Assembly: GCA_030949995.1 (NCBI GenBank)
Contig: JAUZRY010000079.1
Span: forward strand, 1-64,000
Reading direction: 5' to 3'
From: Ardenticatenia bacterium
GTDB lineage: Bacteria; Chloroflexota; Anaerolineae; Ardenticatenales; Ardenticatenaceae
Length of the DNA: 64,000 nt
Both the position numbers and the translations under genes were made by a program. This document shows positions 48,049 to 58,022 of the stretch, in pieces. Under the pieces are notes generated by a model, which was not told the origin of the DNA, did not search any database, and was given only the letters and a program-made list of their open reading frames with translations. How positions within the stretch are numbered: position 1 is the first letter of the stretch; every line of letters begins with the position of its first letter.

Positions 48049-49257
48049 ATGCGCCCGCGTGTAACCACACTCCTCTCCGAGTCATCAGCGTGGCGTTTTG
48101 TCATCCTGCTTGGGCTCGTTAGCCTCTTTGCCGACGCCACCTACGAGGGGGCGCGCAGCATTGTGGGTCCCTATTTGGCCCTGCTGGGAGCAGGTGGAAC
48201 GGTGGTGGGTGCCGTTGCCGGGTTGGGTGAACTGATTGGCTACGCCCTGCGCCTTGTCTCAGGATACGCGAGTGACCGCACGCGCCGGTACTGGGCGCTA
48301 ACCATTGGCGGATACGCCCTGAATGTATTGGCTGTTCCCCTCCTCGCCTTGGCCGGCACGTGGCCTCTCGCCGCCGCTTTGATCGTCGCCGAGCGCGTGG
48401 GCAAGGCTGTCCGCACTCCGGCGCGGGACGCCATGCTCTCGTATGCCACTGGGCGAGTTGGACGCGGGTGGGGGTTTGGGTTCCACGAGGCGATGGACCA
48501 AATTGGGGCCTTATTCGGCCCACTTCTGGTGGCTGTTGCCCTTGGCGTGTGGGGCGGATATGCCCCGGCCTTCGCCCTGCTTGCCGTTCCCGCCCTTCTC
48601 ACCTTGGCCGCGCTGGGATTGGCCTACCGCCTCTACCCAAATCCCCAGGAGTTGGAGCCGACGACGCCCTCCCTGCACGCCAAGGGGCTTGGCCGAGCCT
48701 ACTGGCTGTACCTGGCCGCCGTTGTCCTCGTGGCCGCGGGCTACGCTGATTTTCCCCTCATCGCCTACCACGTTCAGCGCAATGAGCTGCTGCCAATCGC
48801 GTGGGTTCCCCTCCTTTACGCCCTGACGATGGGCGTGGATGCCCTCGCTGCCCTTCTCTTCGGCCGTTGGTTCGACCGCCGCGGGCTCTCCGTCCTCATG
48901 GTGGCGGCGAGCCTCTCGGCCACATGTGTCCCTTTGGCCTTCTCGGGGAACGCAGTGGTGGTTGTGGGCGGCATGGTCATTTGGGGCGTCGGCATGGGGG
49001 CACAGGAATCGGTGCTGCGTGCGGCCATTGCCACTATGACCCCCCAAGGGCGACGGGGATCGGCCTACGGGCTCTTCAATGCTGGCTTCGGGTTGGCCTG
49101 GTTTCTGGGCAGTCTGTTGATGGGCGTGCTCTACGATCGTTCCCTGCCTGCCTTGATCCTCTTCTCGGTGGCCGCCCAATTGGCCTCGGTGCCCCTGTTC
49201 TTCTTGGTGGGCAGACAGGTGGGAGCCCCTGGTGCGCCTGGGGCAACCGACACTTGA
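48049..49257 (+). CDS. MFS transporter
   Basis: A 402-residue, 12-helix major-facilitator protein. The cytoplasmic signature between helices 2 and 3 is GYASDRTRRYWALTI, and a second, FGRWFDRRGLSVLM, lies in the C-terminal half. The KAVRTPARDAMLSY region recalls the YfmO/bacillibactin-exporter-like and 'DUF-MFS' drug-efflux groups. Substrate unknown. No regulatory gene is adjacent. ATG 48049 has GGGGAAAG directly before it. Confidence 0.85.
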   Translation: MRPRVTTLLSESSAWRFVILLGLVSLFADATYEGARSIVGPYLALLGAGGTVVGAVAGLGELIGYALRLVSGYASDRTRRYWALTIGGYALNVLAVPLLALAGTWPLAAALIVAERVGKAVRTPARDAMLSYATGRVGRGWGFGFHEAMDQIGALFGPLLVAVALGVWGGYAPAFALLAVPALLTLAALGLAYRLYPNPQELEPTTPSLHAKGLGRAYWLYLAAVVLVAAGYADFPLIAYHVQRNELLPIAWVPLLYALTMGVDALAALLFGRWFDRRGLSVLMVAASLSATCVPLAFSGNAVVVVGGMVIWGVGMGAQESVLRAAIATMTPQGRRGSAYGLFNAGFGLAWFLGSLLMGVLYDRSLPALILFSVAAQLASVPLFFLVGRQVGAPGAPGATDT

Positions 49258-49282
49258 CGTGCCTATTCCCTGTCGCTATAAT
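49254..49282 (+). promoter_or_regulatory. Promoter for the pheST T-box transcript
   Basis: TTGACG (49254-49259), 17 bp, TATAAT (49277-49282). The -35 overlaps the last codons of the MFS gene. Confidence 0.8.
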
Positions 49283-49288
49283 CCGCCT

Positions 49289-49617
49289 CGACTTCAGTGT
49301 GAGCATCAACGGCCAGCCGTCAAAGACGCGAAAGGCAATGACGGAGACGAACCGGCACAGCTCGGCCGCCGGCCAGAGAGTGGGGGCCGTGGCTGCAAGC
49401 CCTCACACGGTGGTGTGCCGGTGTTCCCTCCCGAGCCGACCCGTGAACGGGCACGTGATGGCCTCAGTAGCGGGTTCCGGGTGGCCCGCCGTTATCCGGG
49501 CGCCCGATGGGGGGTGATGTTGCTGCCCGTCGGGGATGAGGGGCTCGGCTGGATGGCCGGGCAAGAGGGGTGGTACCGCGGGCTCACAACGCCCGTCCCC
49601 GAGGGGGCGGGCGTTTT
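49289..49617 (+). promoter_or_regulatory. T-box riboswitch (Phe) with terminator
   Basis: A tRNA-sensing leader. Stem I features are GGCAATGACGGAGACG (K-turn side) and CAGAGAG, GGCTGC distal loop sequences. The specifier is TTC (Phe codon, 49424-49426), followed by CCTCCCGAGCC. A CAGTAG...CCGTTAT block lies near 49468-49495. The T-box proper, GGGGTGGTACCGCGG, is at 49567-49581. The competing terminator has stem ACGCCCGTCCCC/GGGGCGGGCGT and T6 at 49589-49617. Uncharged tRNA-Phe should stabilise the antiterminator and switch pheST on. Confidence 0.93.
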
Positions 49618-49661
49618 TTGTGCTCGGTGAACGCGCCTGAGACTGGAATGGGAGGAGAGCA

Positions 49662-50735
49662 ATGCGAGCCGAATTGCAGGCGTTGCAGGCCGAAGCCATG
49701 GAAGCCCTGGCACGAGCCCAAACGTCCGGGGAGTTGGCCGAATGGCGCACCCGGTTCCTGGGCCGACGGGGGGCTCTGACGCGCTTAATGCGCCGTGTGG
49801 GCCAGGTGCCGCCCGAAGAACGGCCCGTCGTGGGCCGATTTGCCAACGAGGTCAAGCAGGCCTTGGAGGCCGCCTACCGGGAGCGAGCCGAAGCCATTCG
49901 CCGGGCCGAGGTGGAGGAGATGCTGCAACGCGATGCAGTTGATGTGACACTCCCGGGCCGGCCGCCCTCGGTGGGACGATGGCACCCCAGCACGCAAACC
50001 CTGCGGGAAATCGAGCACATCTTTGCGGAGCTGGGCTTTCAAGTCTACCGGGCCAGGGATGTAGAGCTGGACGAGTTCAACTTTCAGCTCCTCAACATCC
50101 CCCCTGGCCACCCGGCCCGGGACATGCAGGACACCTTTTACGTGACCACAACCCCTCAGGATGGGCAGGAAGAGGGCCACCAAGTGCTCCTGCGCACGCA
50201 CACGTCGCCGGGCCAGATCCACGCCATGCGCGAGTTCGCCGCCGTGGACCCCGATAACCCGCCGCCTGTGCGCATCATTCTGCCCGGCATGTGCTACCGT
50301 CACGAGCAAATCACACCCCGCTCGGAAATTCAGTTCCACCAGGTAGAGGGGCTAGCTGTCGGGCGCCACATCACGATGGCCGACCTCAAGGGCACTGTCG
50401 AGTATTTCGTGCGCCGCATGTTCGGTGCCGAACGCCGGCTCCGCTTCCGAGCGAGCCACTTCCCCTTCACCGAGCCCAGCGCCGAAGTGGACATGGACTG
50501 TTTGCTCTGTCGGGGAGAGGGGTGCCGCATCTGCAAGCAGACCGGCTGGCTGGAGATCATGGGATGTGGCATGGTTCACCCCGTGGTGTTGCGCAACGGT
50601 GGCTACGACCCTCAGCACTACACGGGCTTTGCGTTCGGCATGGGGCCCGAACGCATCACCATGCTCAAGTACGGCATCGAGGACATTCGCTATTTCTGGC
50701 AGAATGACCTGCGTTTCTTGGAGCAGTTCGGATAA
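49662..50735 (+). CDS. pheS: Phenylalanyl-tRNA synthetase alpha subunit
   Basis: A 357-residue catalytic subunit. The N-terminal coiled coil (about 1-90) binds tRNA. The class II core has HPSTQTLREIEHIFAELGF, LLRTHTSPGQIHAM, CYRHEQITPRSEIQFHQVEG and GFAFGMGPERITMLKYGIEDIR. An insertion with four Cys (DCLLCRGEGCRICKQTG) forms a probable zinc knuckle, a variant seen in some PheS lineages. GGAGGAG precedes the ATG. Regulated by the T-box directly upstream. Confidence 0.97.
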   Translation: MRAELQALQAEAMEALARAQTSGELAEWRTRFLGRRGALTRLMRRVGQVPPEERPVVGRFANEVKQALEAAYRERAEAIRRAEVEEMLQRDAVDVTLPGRPPSVGRWHPSTQTLREIEHIFAELGFQVYRARDVELDEFNFQLLNIPPGHPARDMQDTFYVTTTPQDGQEEGHQVLLRTHTSPGQIHAMREFAAVDPDNPPPVRIILPGMCYRHEQITPRSEIQFHQVEGLAVGRHITMADLKGTVEYFVRRMFGAERRLRFRASHFPFTEPSAEVDMDCLLCRGEGCRICKQTGWLEIMGCGMVHPVVLRNGGYDPQHYTGFAFGMGPERITMLKYGIEDIRYFWQNDLRFLEQFG

Positions 50736-50753
50736 TGGGGCAAGGGGGACATC

Positions 50754-53288
50754 ATGCGCGTACCGCTGTCTTGGCTCAATGAGTTCGTCACTGTCGAGGA
50801 CATTCCCGTTGATACCTTGGCCGAACGGCTCACTCTGGCCGGCCTTGAAGTGAAGGCCGTCGAGCGCGTGGGCGACTGGTGGGACATGGAGCGCATCCGC
50901 GTGGGCCAGGTGCTGCGCGTGGAGCGCCACCCCAACGCCGACCGGCTCCTCCTGGCCACGGTGGACTACGGCGGCGGCGAACCCCTCACCGTGGTGACCG
51001 GCGCCCCGAACGTGCGCCCCGGCATGAAGGTGGCTTTTGCCCTGGCAGGGGCCACGCTCATCAACGGGTACAGCGAAGCTCGCGAACGCATGGTGCTCGA
51101 GCCCCGTGCCATCCGCGGAATTCCCTCCCAGGGCATGGTCCTGAGCGAGCGGGAGTTGGGCCTGAGCGACGAACACGAGGGCATCTTGGAGCTGGAGCCT
51201 GAGGCCCCCGTGGGCGCACCCTTACGGGAGTGGCTTGGCGATACCGTGCTGGAAATCGACATTCTCCCCAACATTGCCCGTTGCATGAACATGGTCGGCG
51301 TGGCCCGTGAGGTGGCCGCGCTGTACCGGCGCCCCCTCCACTACCCCTCGACGGCGTGGGAGCGCACCGGAGAACCCATCGACGGCCGAGTGGAGGTCGA
51401 GATTCAAGACCCCAAGCGATGCCACCGCTTTGTGGCGGCCCTCATCACCGACGTCCAAGTAGGCCCATCCCCGGCGTGGATGCAGCGGCGCCTCCGGCTC
51501 GCCGGCATGAGGCCCATCAACAACATCGTGGACATCACCAACTACGTGATGCTCGAACTGGGGGAGCCGTTGCACGCTTTCGACTACGAGAAGCTGGTGG
51601 AGCGCGCCCGGCGCAGTGGCCACGAGGTGCCCCGCATCATCATGCGCCAGGCCCGGGACGGCGAACGGCTGATTACCCTCGACGGCGTGGAGCGCCACCT
51701 GACGCCTGACGACATCTTGGTCACTGACACGGCCGGCGTCTTGAGCATTGCCGGCATCATGGGCGGTGCCGAGACCGAGGTGGACGAAACCACTCGTCAC
51801 ATCTTGCTCGAAGCCGCTGCGTGGGATTTCATCAGCATCCGCCGCACGTCGCGCCGTCTCGGCATCTTCTCCGAGGCCGCAGCCCGCTTCAGCCGTGGCG
51901 TCCACCCCGCGCTGGCCTTGGAGGGCAACCGGCGGGCCGCCCGCCTCATGCACGAGCTGGCCGGCGGCACCATTGCCGACGGCGTGGTGGACAACTACCC
52001 TGCTCCCCCGCCCACCGTTACCGTGGAGTTCAACCTCGATTTTGGGGAGCACCTGTTGGGCATGTCGCTCGATCCCGATGAAGTGGCCGACATCCTGGAG
52101 CGCCTGGAGTTCCACGTCGAACGTCGTGGGCCGCGTCACTTCACCGTCACCCAACCCGATCACCGCTTGGACATCGCCGGTCCGGCCGATATCGTGGAGG
52201 AGATCGTCCGCGTGGTGGGCCTTGACACCCTGCCCAGCACGCTCATGGCCGACGAGTTGCCCCCCATGCGGCCAGATCGACTGCGCGAGCTCGAAGCGCG
52301 CGTGCGCGATTTCATGGTGGGCGCCGGCCTCCAGGAGATCATCAGCTACGCCCTCACTACCCCGGAGGCTGAAGGGCGCCTGCGGCTGGACGGCCACGTC
52401 CTCCCCGACGAGGCATACGTCCGGCTGCTCAACCCCACGTCGGCCGACCGGCGGGTCATGCGCCGCACTCTGCTGGTGAGCTTGGTGGAGGCCCTGCGCC
52501 GCAACGTCCACCACCGTGACCGAGTGATGCTCTTCGAGATCGGGCGTGTGTACCTTCCCAAGCCCGGTGAACTGTTGCCCCACGAGGAGCTTCGCCTGGG
52601 CGTGGCGCTCACAGGGCCGGTGCGTCATCCCTCGTGGCTGGAGCCGGAGCCGCCGGACGCCGACTTCTTCGCCGTCAAGGGCATTCTCGAGGCCCTCTGC
52701 CGCCACCTTCACCTGGAGGAGCGCGTCTGCCTGGTGCCCGCCGAGCACCCTGCTCTCCAGCCCGGCCGCTCGGCTGCTGTTGAACTGGACGGCCGTCGGG
52801 TGGGAATCGTCGGCGAGATGCACCCCCTGGTGCGCGAGGCCAATGACTTGCCGGCCAAGCGCGTGGCCCTGCTCGAATTGACCCTGTCCCCGGTGCTCGC
52901 GGCCGTGCCCGAGACCTACCGCGTCGAGCCCGTGCCCCGATATCCGGCCGTCATCCAGGATTTGGCCGTTGTCGTGCCCGAGGCCACACCGGCTGCTGAC
53001 GTCGAACGGATCATTCGCAAGGCAGGCGGGAATGCTGTAGGCTACGTGCACCTCTTCGACGTGTATCGGGGTGAGCCGTTGCCGGCCGGCCACAAGAGCC
53101 TGGCCTATCGCCTCCACTATCAAGCGCCCGACCGCACCCTCACTGACGAGGACGTAGTCCACATTCGTGAGCGCATTGTGGACGCCCTTCGCCAGAGCGT
53201 GGGGGGCACCATCAGGGGGGCAGTGAAGGCCTCGGAGAGGCCTAGAGCCGTTCATCCGACGGCCACCTCTGGCACGTATGTTGGGTGA
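50754..53288 (+). CDS. pheT: Phenylalanyl-tRNA synthetase beta subunit
   Basis: An 844-residue partner of PheS in the (alpha-beta)2 enzyme. Domains in order: an EMAP/tRNA-binding OB domain (about 40-150, ERHPNADRLLLATVDYG), B3/B4 editing domain (RPINNIVDITNYVMLELGEPLHAFD), B5 domain (DEVADILERLEF), catalytic-like core and a C-terminal ferredoxin-fold anticodon-binding domain ending in DRTLTDEDVVHIRERIVDALRQ. It starts 18 bp after pheS. Confidence 0.97.
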   Translation: MRVPLSWLNEFVTVEDIPVDTLAERLTLAGLEVKAVERVGDWWDMERIRVGQVLRVERHPNADRLLLATVDYGGGEPLTVVTGAPNVRPGMKVAFALAGATLINGYSEARERMVLEPRAIRGIPSQGMVLSERELGLSDEHEGILELEPEAPVGAPLREWLGDTVLEIDILPNIARCMNMVGVAREVAALYRRPLHYPSTAWERTGEPIDGRVEVEIQDPKRCHRFVAALITDVQVGPSPAWMQRRLRLAGMRPINNIVDITNYVMLELGEPLHAFDYEKLVERARRSGHEVPRIIMRQARDGERLITLDGVERHLTPDDILVTDTAGVLSIAGIMGGAETEVDETTRHILLEAAAWDFISIRRTSRRLGIFSEAAARFSRGVHPALALEGNRRAARLMHELAGGTIADGVVDNYPAPPPTVTVEFNLDFGEHLLGMSLDPDEVADILERLEFHVERRGPRHFTVTQPDHRLDIAGPADIVEEIVRVVGLDTLPSTLMADELPPMRPDRLRELEARVRDFMVGAGLQEIISYALTTPEAEGRLRLDGHVLPDEAYVRLLNPTSADRRVMRRTLLVSLVEALRRNVHHRDRVMLFEIGRVYLPKPGELLPHEELRLGVALTGPVRHPSWLEPEPPDADFFAVKGILEALCRHLHLEERVCLVPAEHPALQPGRSAAVELDGRRVGIVGEMHPLVREANDLPAKRVALLELTLSPVLAAVPETYRVEPVPRYPAVIQDLAVVVPEATPAADVERIIRKAGGNAVGYVHLFDVYRGEPLPAGHKSLAYRLHYQAPDRTLTDEDVVHIRERIVDALRQSVGGTIRGAVKASERPRAVHPTATSGTYVG

Positions 53289-53345
53289 CGGCGTGTCGGT
53301 AACAGCAGTGATGCTGTGTGGCGCGAGGAGGGCCGGGGGAGAGGC

Positions 53346-55071
53346 GTGAACCACACGAAACCTGGCCATCGGGCCGTTGTTGTGCTCTTGGGCGCGTTGG
53401 CGTTCGGATTTGCTCTGGAGTGGCGCCGCCCTGTTATCACGTTTGGTCGCTGGGGGGGCACTGACCAACGTGGAGCTGTTGATGGTGTTGCTGCTCTTCG
53501 TGTGGGGCGGACGAGCAGTGCGATGCCGACGCCTGCCCCGGTGGCCACCAGAATTGGGCCGTGCGGTCCTCCTCTGGGTGGCCGTTATGGCCGTGGCTGC
53601 CCTTTTGGCCCCGGACAACCGCCTCAACGCCCTGCGCTTTACCCTCAAAGTGACCTTGGGCGCGCTTATTGGGTGGGCGGTCTACGATGTGACTTTCCCA
53701 TCTGCCCGGCGAAGGGAGCGCTTGGGCCAAATGGTGGCCTTGGGCGGGCTTGTGGTGGCCTTGGCGGGCTTGGCCGAGGCCGGTCAAGTGCAGCCGGTGG
53801 CCTCGTGGCTCGCGTTCTTCAAAGTGGCCCCCACGTGGGTGGGCGAGTTCCGCCGGGTGAGCGCTACTCTGCCCTATGCTACCATTACCGGCATGGTGCT
53901 CGAGATGGTGGCCCTCCTCTGGCTGGCGTGGACGTTGAGCACCTCTTCCCGCAAGCGCGGGGCGGTGGCCTTGGGGCTCGTCGTCACTCTTGTGGCCCTT
54001 GTCCTCACCCTGAGCCGCGGTGCTATGCTCAGCCTCACCTTAATGCTCCTGGCCTGGGGCGTTACCGTCACGGCCCGGCGCCGAACGTGGGTGCCGGCCG
54101 TCCTGTTGGCGGGAGGTGCTCTCATCACCGTGGCGGCCACCACGCTGTTGGTCGCCCCGGAACTGGTGTGGCGGTTGCGCACCGAGACCGACCGGGCCTG
54201 GTACTTGGCAGAATACCAGGTGCCCCCGCTCCTGTGGGCCAAGTCCGGCCGCCTGTTGGAGGTTGAGGTCACCGTGCGCAACGCGGGCGTGCGGCCTTGG
54301 GGGCCGAAGATGCCCGCGCTCGGGTATCACCTGCGCCGCGCTGACGGCGAGGGCGTGACGTATGATGGCCTGCGCACGCCGCTGGAGCAACCTGTGCCGC
54401 CTGGAGGCACAGTGCGCCTCCAAGCCGTGCTGCAAGCCCCTCCTGAACCCGGCTCCTACGTGGTGGAGTGGGATATGGTGTATGAGGGACTCCTCTGGTT
54501 CAGTTGGAAGGGAAGCCCCACGGCCACCACCCAGCTCATCGTCGAAGGCCTCCCCCGTCCTGTTGAGGGGTGGAACCCCACTCCTTTTCCCGTGCCCGAT
54601 CACGTGGGCGTCCCCATCCCCGAGCGTCCAGAACTCTGGCGTGCCGCGTGGTTGATGGCACGCGAGCGGCCTCTGTTGGGGTTTGGCCCTGATACCTTCC
54701 GCCTGCGCTATGGGGCCTATTTGGGATACGAGCGCTGGAACCAGGGCATTCATGCCAACAACCTCTACCTCGAACTCCTGGCGACCACAGGGTGGCTGGG
54801 CTTGGTGGCCTTTGGTGTGGTGGTTTGGCGGCTGGTGGTCATGGGCCTGGCCGTGTTGTGGCGCACAACGCTGCCTTGGGCACACGGGACAGCATTGGCC
54901 GTCGGGGCTTGGCTTGTCCACAGCACCGTGGACGCGTTCTTGGGGTTCACGCCCACGTTGGTGCTGTTCTGGTGTACCGTGGGCCTGTTGGCAGCCCACT
55001 ATCACGCCCTCCTTGACGGCGAATCACGGGGGACTCGGGAGGCAGAAGAGGACCATGCGGCTGGGATTTGA
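53346..55071 (+). CDS. O-antigen-ligase/polymerase-like membrane protein with extracytoplasmic beta domain, broken by one frameshift
   Basis: A predicted 574-residue polytopic protein of the Wzy/WaaL class. About ten helices are visible, including LELLATTGWLGLVAFGVVVW near the end, and the conserved loop motif RPLLGFGPDTFRLRY then GIHANNLYLELLATTG. A roughly 120-residue beta-rich domain is inserted in the middle (SGRLLEVEVTVRNAGVRPWG to TTQLIVEG), resembling an Ig/CARDB-like fold. The frame breaks at the G7 run 53452-53458; six Gs join FGRWG to ALTNVELLMVLL, so an error is likely. GTG 53346 is chosen. It overlaps the following glycosyltransferase by 17 bp. Confidence 0.8.
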
Positions 55072-56168
55072 CATCACACCGTTATGTGGCCCGCGCAGTG
55101 GCGTGGGGACATATGTGGCGAACTTGTTGGCCGCGCTCTGGGAGGGCACACCCGGGACACACGGGGTGATGGACCTGTTGCCCTTGGCCCACAGGCCAAT
55201 TGCCACGACGCTCTCGGACGGCCTGTACGGCCGCGGCATGAACAAGACGCTGTGGATGCACGTGGTGTTGCCGTGGCAGTTGGCCCGGGCCGGCATCTCC
55301 GTAAGCCACTTCACCAACAACGTGGCTCCCCTGTGGACGCCTTCTCCCTACGTCGTCACCGTCCATGACATGACGCTGTGGTTATTTCCCCACTACCACT
55401 ATCCGCGCCGGCTCGTGGCCATGCGACCTTTTGTGGGCCCCTCCGTCCGCCGTGCTGGCGCTGTCATCGCCGTCTCGGAGACCACCAAGCAGGACGTGGT
55501 GCGCCTGCTCGGCATCTCGGCCCACAAAGTCCGCGTGGTGTACGAGGCCGCTTCGCCCTGTTTTCGCCCCTTGAACTACCATGTGTTGGGAACCGGTGCG
55601 CCGCCGGTACCACCTGCCGCCCCGCTTCGTGCTCTACGTGGGCACCTTGGAGCCGCGCAAGAATTTGGTCCGCCTGGTCAAGGCATTTGCCCGAGTGCGC
55701 GCCGACGCCGATCTGCCACATCATCTCGTGCTTGTGGGACAGCGAGGGTGGAAAGATGTGCCCCTCTTCGCCGCCATCGAGAACTTGGGCGTAAGCGATG
55801 TCGTTCACGTGGTAGGGTACGTGCCCACGCCGGACGTCGTGGCCCTGTACAACTTGGCTGAGCTCTTCGTCTTCCCATCGGTTTACGAGGGATTTGGCCT
55901 GCCCATTGTCGAGGCCATGGCCTGCGGCACGCCGGTGCTGACGTCTGCTGTGGGCGCTATGGCCGAAATCGCCGGCGGCGCAGCCGAGTTGGTCAACCCG
56001 CTTGACGTGGGCGAGCTGGCCGACGCGCTCCACTGTCTCCTGACCGACAGGAACCGTCGCCGTGAACTCCGTCGGCGGGGGCTCAGGCGGGCGGCGGAGT
56101 TTAGCTGGCGGCGGACGGCCGAGGAGACAGCAGCCATTTACCGGCTAGTCTTGGCCAGCAGCGGGTGA
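55055..56168 (+). CDS. Glycosyltransferase family 4 (GT-B fold), broken by one frameshift
   Basis: A predicted 370-residue cytoplasmic or membrane-associated sugar transferase. The N-terminal half has GFDITPLCGPRSGVGTYVANLL, VTVHDMTLWLFP and VIAVSETTKQDVVRLLG. The C-terminal half has FVLYVGTLEPRKNLVRLVKAF and SVYEGFGLPIVEAMACGTPVLTS (E-x7-E motif). Frame break at the G3 run 55588-55590; two Gs restore NYHVLEPVRRRYHLPP. Its overlap with the O-antigen-ligase-like gene points to a joint role in surface-glycan assembly. Confidence 0.87.
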
Positions 56169-56185
56169 GGCGGAGTGGGACCCTC

Positions 56186-57917
56186 TCAAGCGGCTGACGT
56201 ACTCCTCGTTTCAGCCTGACTGGGGCGGAGGTCATGGAGCAGGAGTTCCACAGAGGCTCCCCCCCGATGTGCGGGCGGAGCGCACCGAAAAGGCTACGTC
56301 GATTCGCTCGGGCAGGCCATTGTCCCAGCGGCGGCCTTGCCGGAAGGCAATGGCCGGCCAGCGGCGCCCCAACGTGTCGCGCAGCACGAGCCGCAGGTGT
56401 TGACCCTCTTGGCCCAAGAAGCGCGCCTGCTCCCAGCGCACGTTGGTGGCCAAGAGCACAGGGGCGGGATTGTCCTGTCCAAAAGGACGCAAGCGGTCCA
56501 AGTGGGCCAACACGTCGGGCGTTAGGGCCTCCAAGGCGAGAGGAGCATCCACGTCCAAGACGGGCTGTGGAGCACGGCCGGCAAAGGCACGGGCAGCCGC
56601 GTCCAACAGCCGCTCATGCAGGGGAGCCAGGTGTTCAGGGCGCACGGTGAAGCCGGCCGCAGCCGCGTGCCCCCCGTAGCGCTCGAGCAGGTCGGCGCAG
56701 GCGTCCAGGGCGCAAGTGATGTGGAACTCGGGAATGCTCCGGGCGGAGCCCCGCCAAAGGCCCCCTTTGGCGTGGACGATCACGGCAGGCCGGTGACAGA
56801 GCTCCATGAGGCGTGAGGCCACCAGTCCCATGACCCCGGGGTGGAAGTCGGGTGCTGCTGCCAGCAGAAGCGGGGCGGCAGGGTCCTCGATGAGATGCAG
56901 GGCGTGACGTTCGAGGGCGACGGTCAGGGCCTGACGCCTTTGGTTGAGTGCTTCCAAGTGTTGGGCCAGCTCGCGGGCGCGGCGAATGTTGCCCGTCTTG
57001 AGCAGTCGGTAGGCCAGGTAAGGGTGGTCGAGACGGCCAGCTGCGTTGATGCGTGGCCCGATGGCGAACGCCAAGCTTTCGGCGGAAAGCCAGGCCGGGT
57101 CAACGCGCGCCACGCGCATGAGCTGATCCAATCCCGGGCGGGGACGCGTGCGCAGGCGGCGCAGGCCGTGCCACACTAGGGCCCGATTCTCTCCCAACAG
57201 GGGCACCACGTCGGCCACAGTGCCCACGGCAACGAGGTCGAGCAGGTCGTCGGGCGAGAGGCTGGTCTCCCGGTGGGCCACTGGATGTTCCTGTTCGCGC
57301 AGCAGCAGTGCTTGGGCGACCCGAAAGGCCACGCCCACGCCTGAAAGCCGAGCATCACCACCGCTATCGACACGACCTGGGTTGATCACGGCGAACGCCG
57401 GGGGCAGTTTTGGTGGCACCGTGTGGTGGTCGGTGACAATAATTTCCATGCCCAAGCGGTTGACCAGCTCCACTTCGGCGTGGGCGCGGATGCCACAGTC
57501 CACACTCACCACAAGCTGCACGCCGTTGCGGGCCATGCGCGTCAGCGCGTTGGCGTTGAGGCCGTAGCCTTCGTCCACACGGTGGGGAATGTAGACGTGA
57601 GTGTGGGCACCCAAGGCATGGAGTGTTTGGCCCAATACCAGCGTGGCAGTAATCCCGTCTGCGTCGAAGTCGCCGTGAATAACGATGTGCTCGCCGCCGG
57701 CAATGGCCTTCCGGACGCGCTCCACGGCACGTTCCATGTCGGCCAGGGCAAAGGGATCAGCGTCCATGCCCCGGCGCTCAAGGAAGGCACGGGCCTCGGC
57801 CGACGAGGAGATACCACGGTTGTAGAGCAATTGGGCGATGAGTGGCGGCAAGCCGCCCAGACGGGCCAGCACGTGGCCGGGGACTGGCGGCCGCACGCGC
57901 CAAATACGCTGGGGCAT
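56186..57917 (-). CDS. recJ: Single-stranded-DNA exonuclease RecJ, C-terminus displaced by a frameshift
   Basis: A predicted 576-residue 5'-3' ssDNA exonuclease (repair and recombination). DHH motifs are clear: HGDFDADGITAT, SVDCGI, VTDHHT, DLVAVGTVADVVPL; then RINAAGRLDHP, the DHHA1 region (RYGGHAAAAGFTVRPEH) and the OB domain (LRPFGQDNPAPVL). The C7 run 56259-56265 shifts the last codons. With six, the end reads SVELLLHDLRPSQAE, a normal RecJ terminus, and stops at 56186. ATG 57917 (MPQRIWRV) is chosen although the ribosome-binding site is weak; ATG 57992 is upstream. Confidence 0.92.
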
Positions 57918-58022
57918 GGTGAGCCGGTCTTGGTTCCCTCGGACGTTGCGTGTAGCGTTGGGACGACACCAGGCGGACGTGCTCTCTAGCATACTCCGGG
58001 CGGCCGATTTGGCAAGTTTCCC

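Noticed and set aside
57985..57991. A further TCTAGCA regulatory site near recJ
   Set aside because: It is a single unit with no partner 11 bp away, and it faces opposite to recJ.
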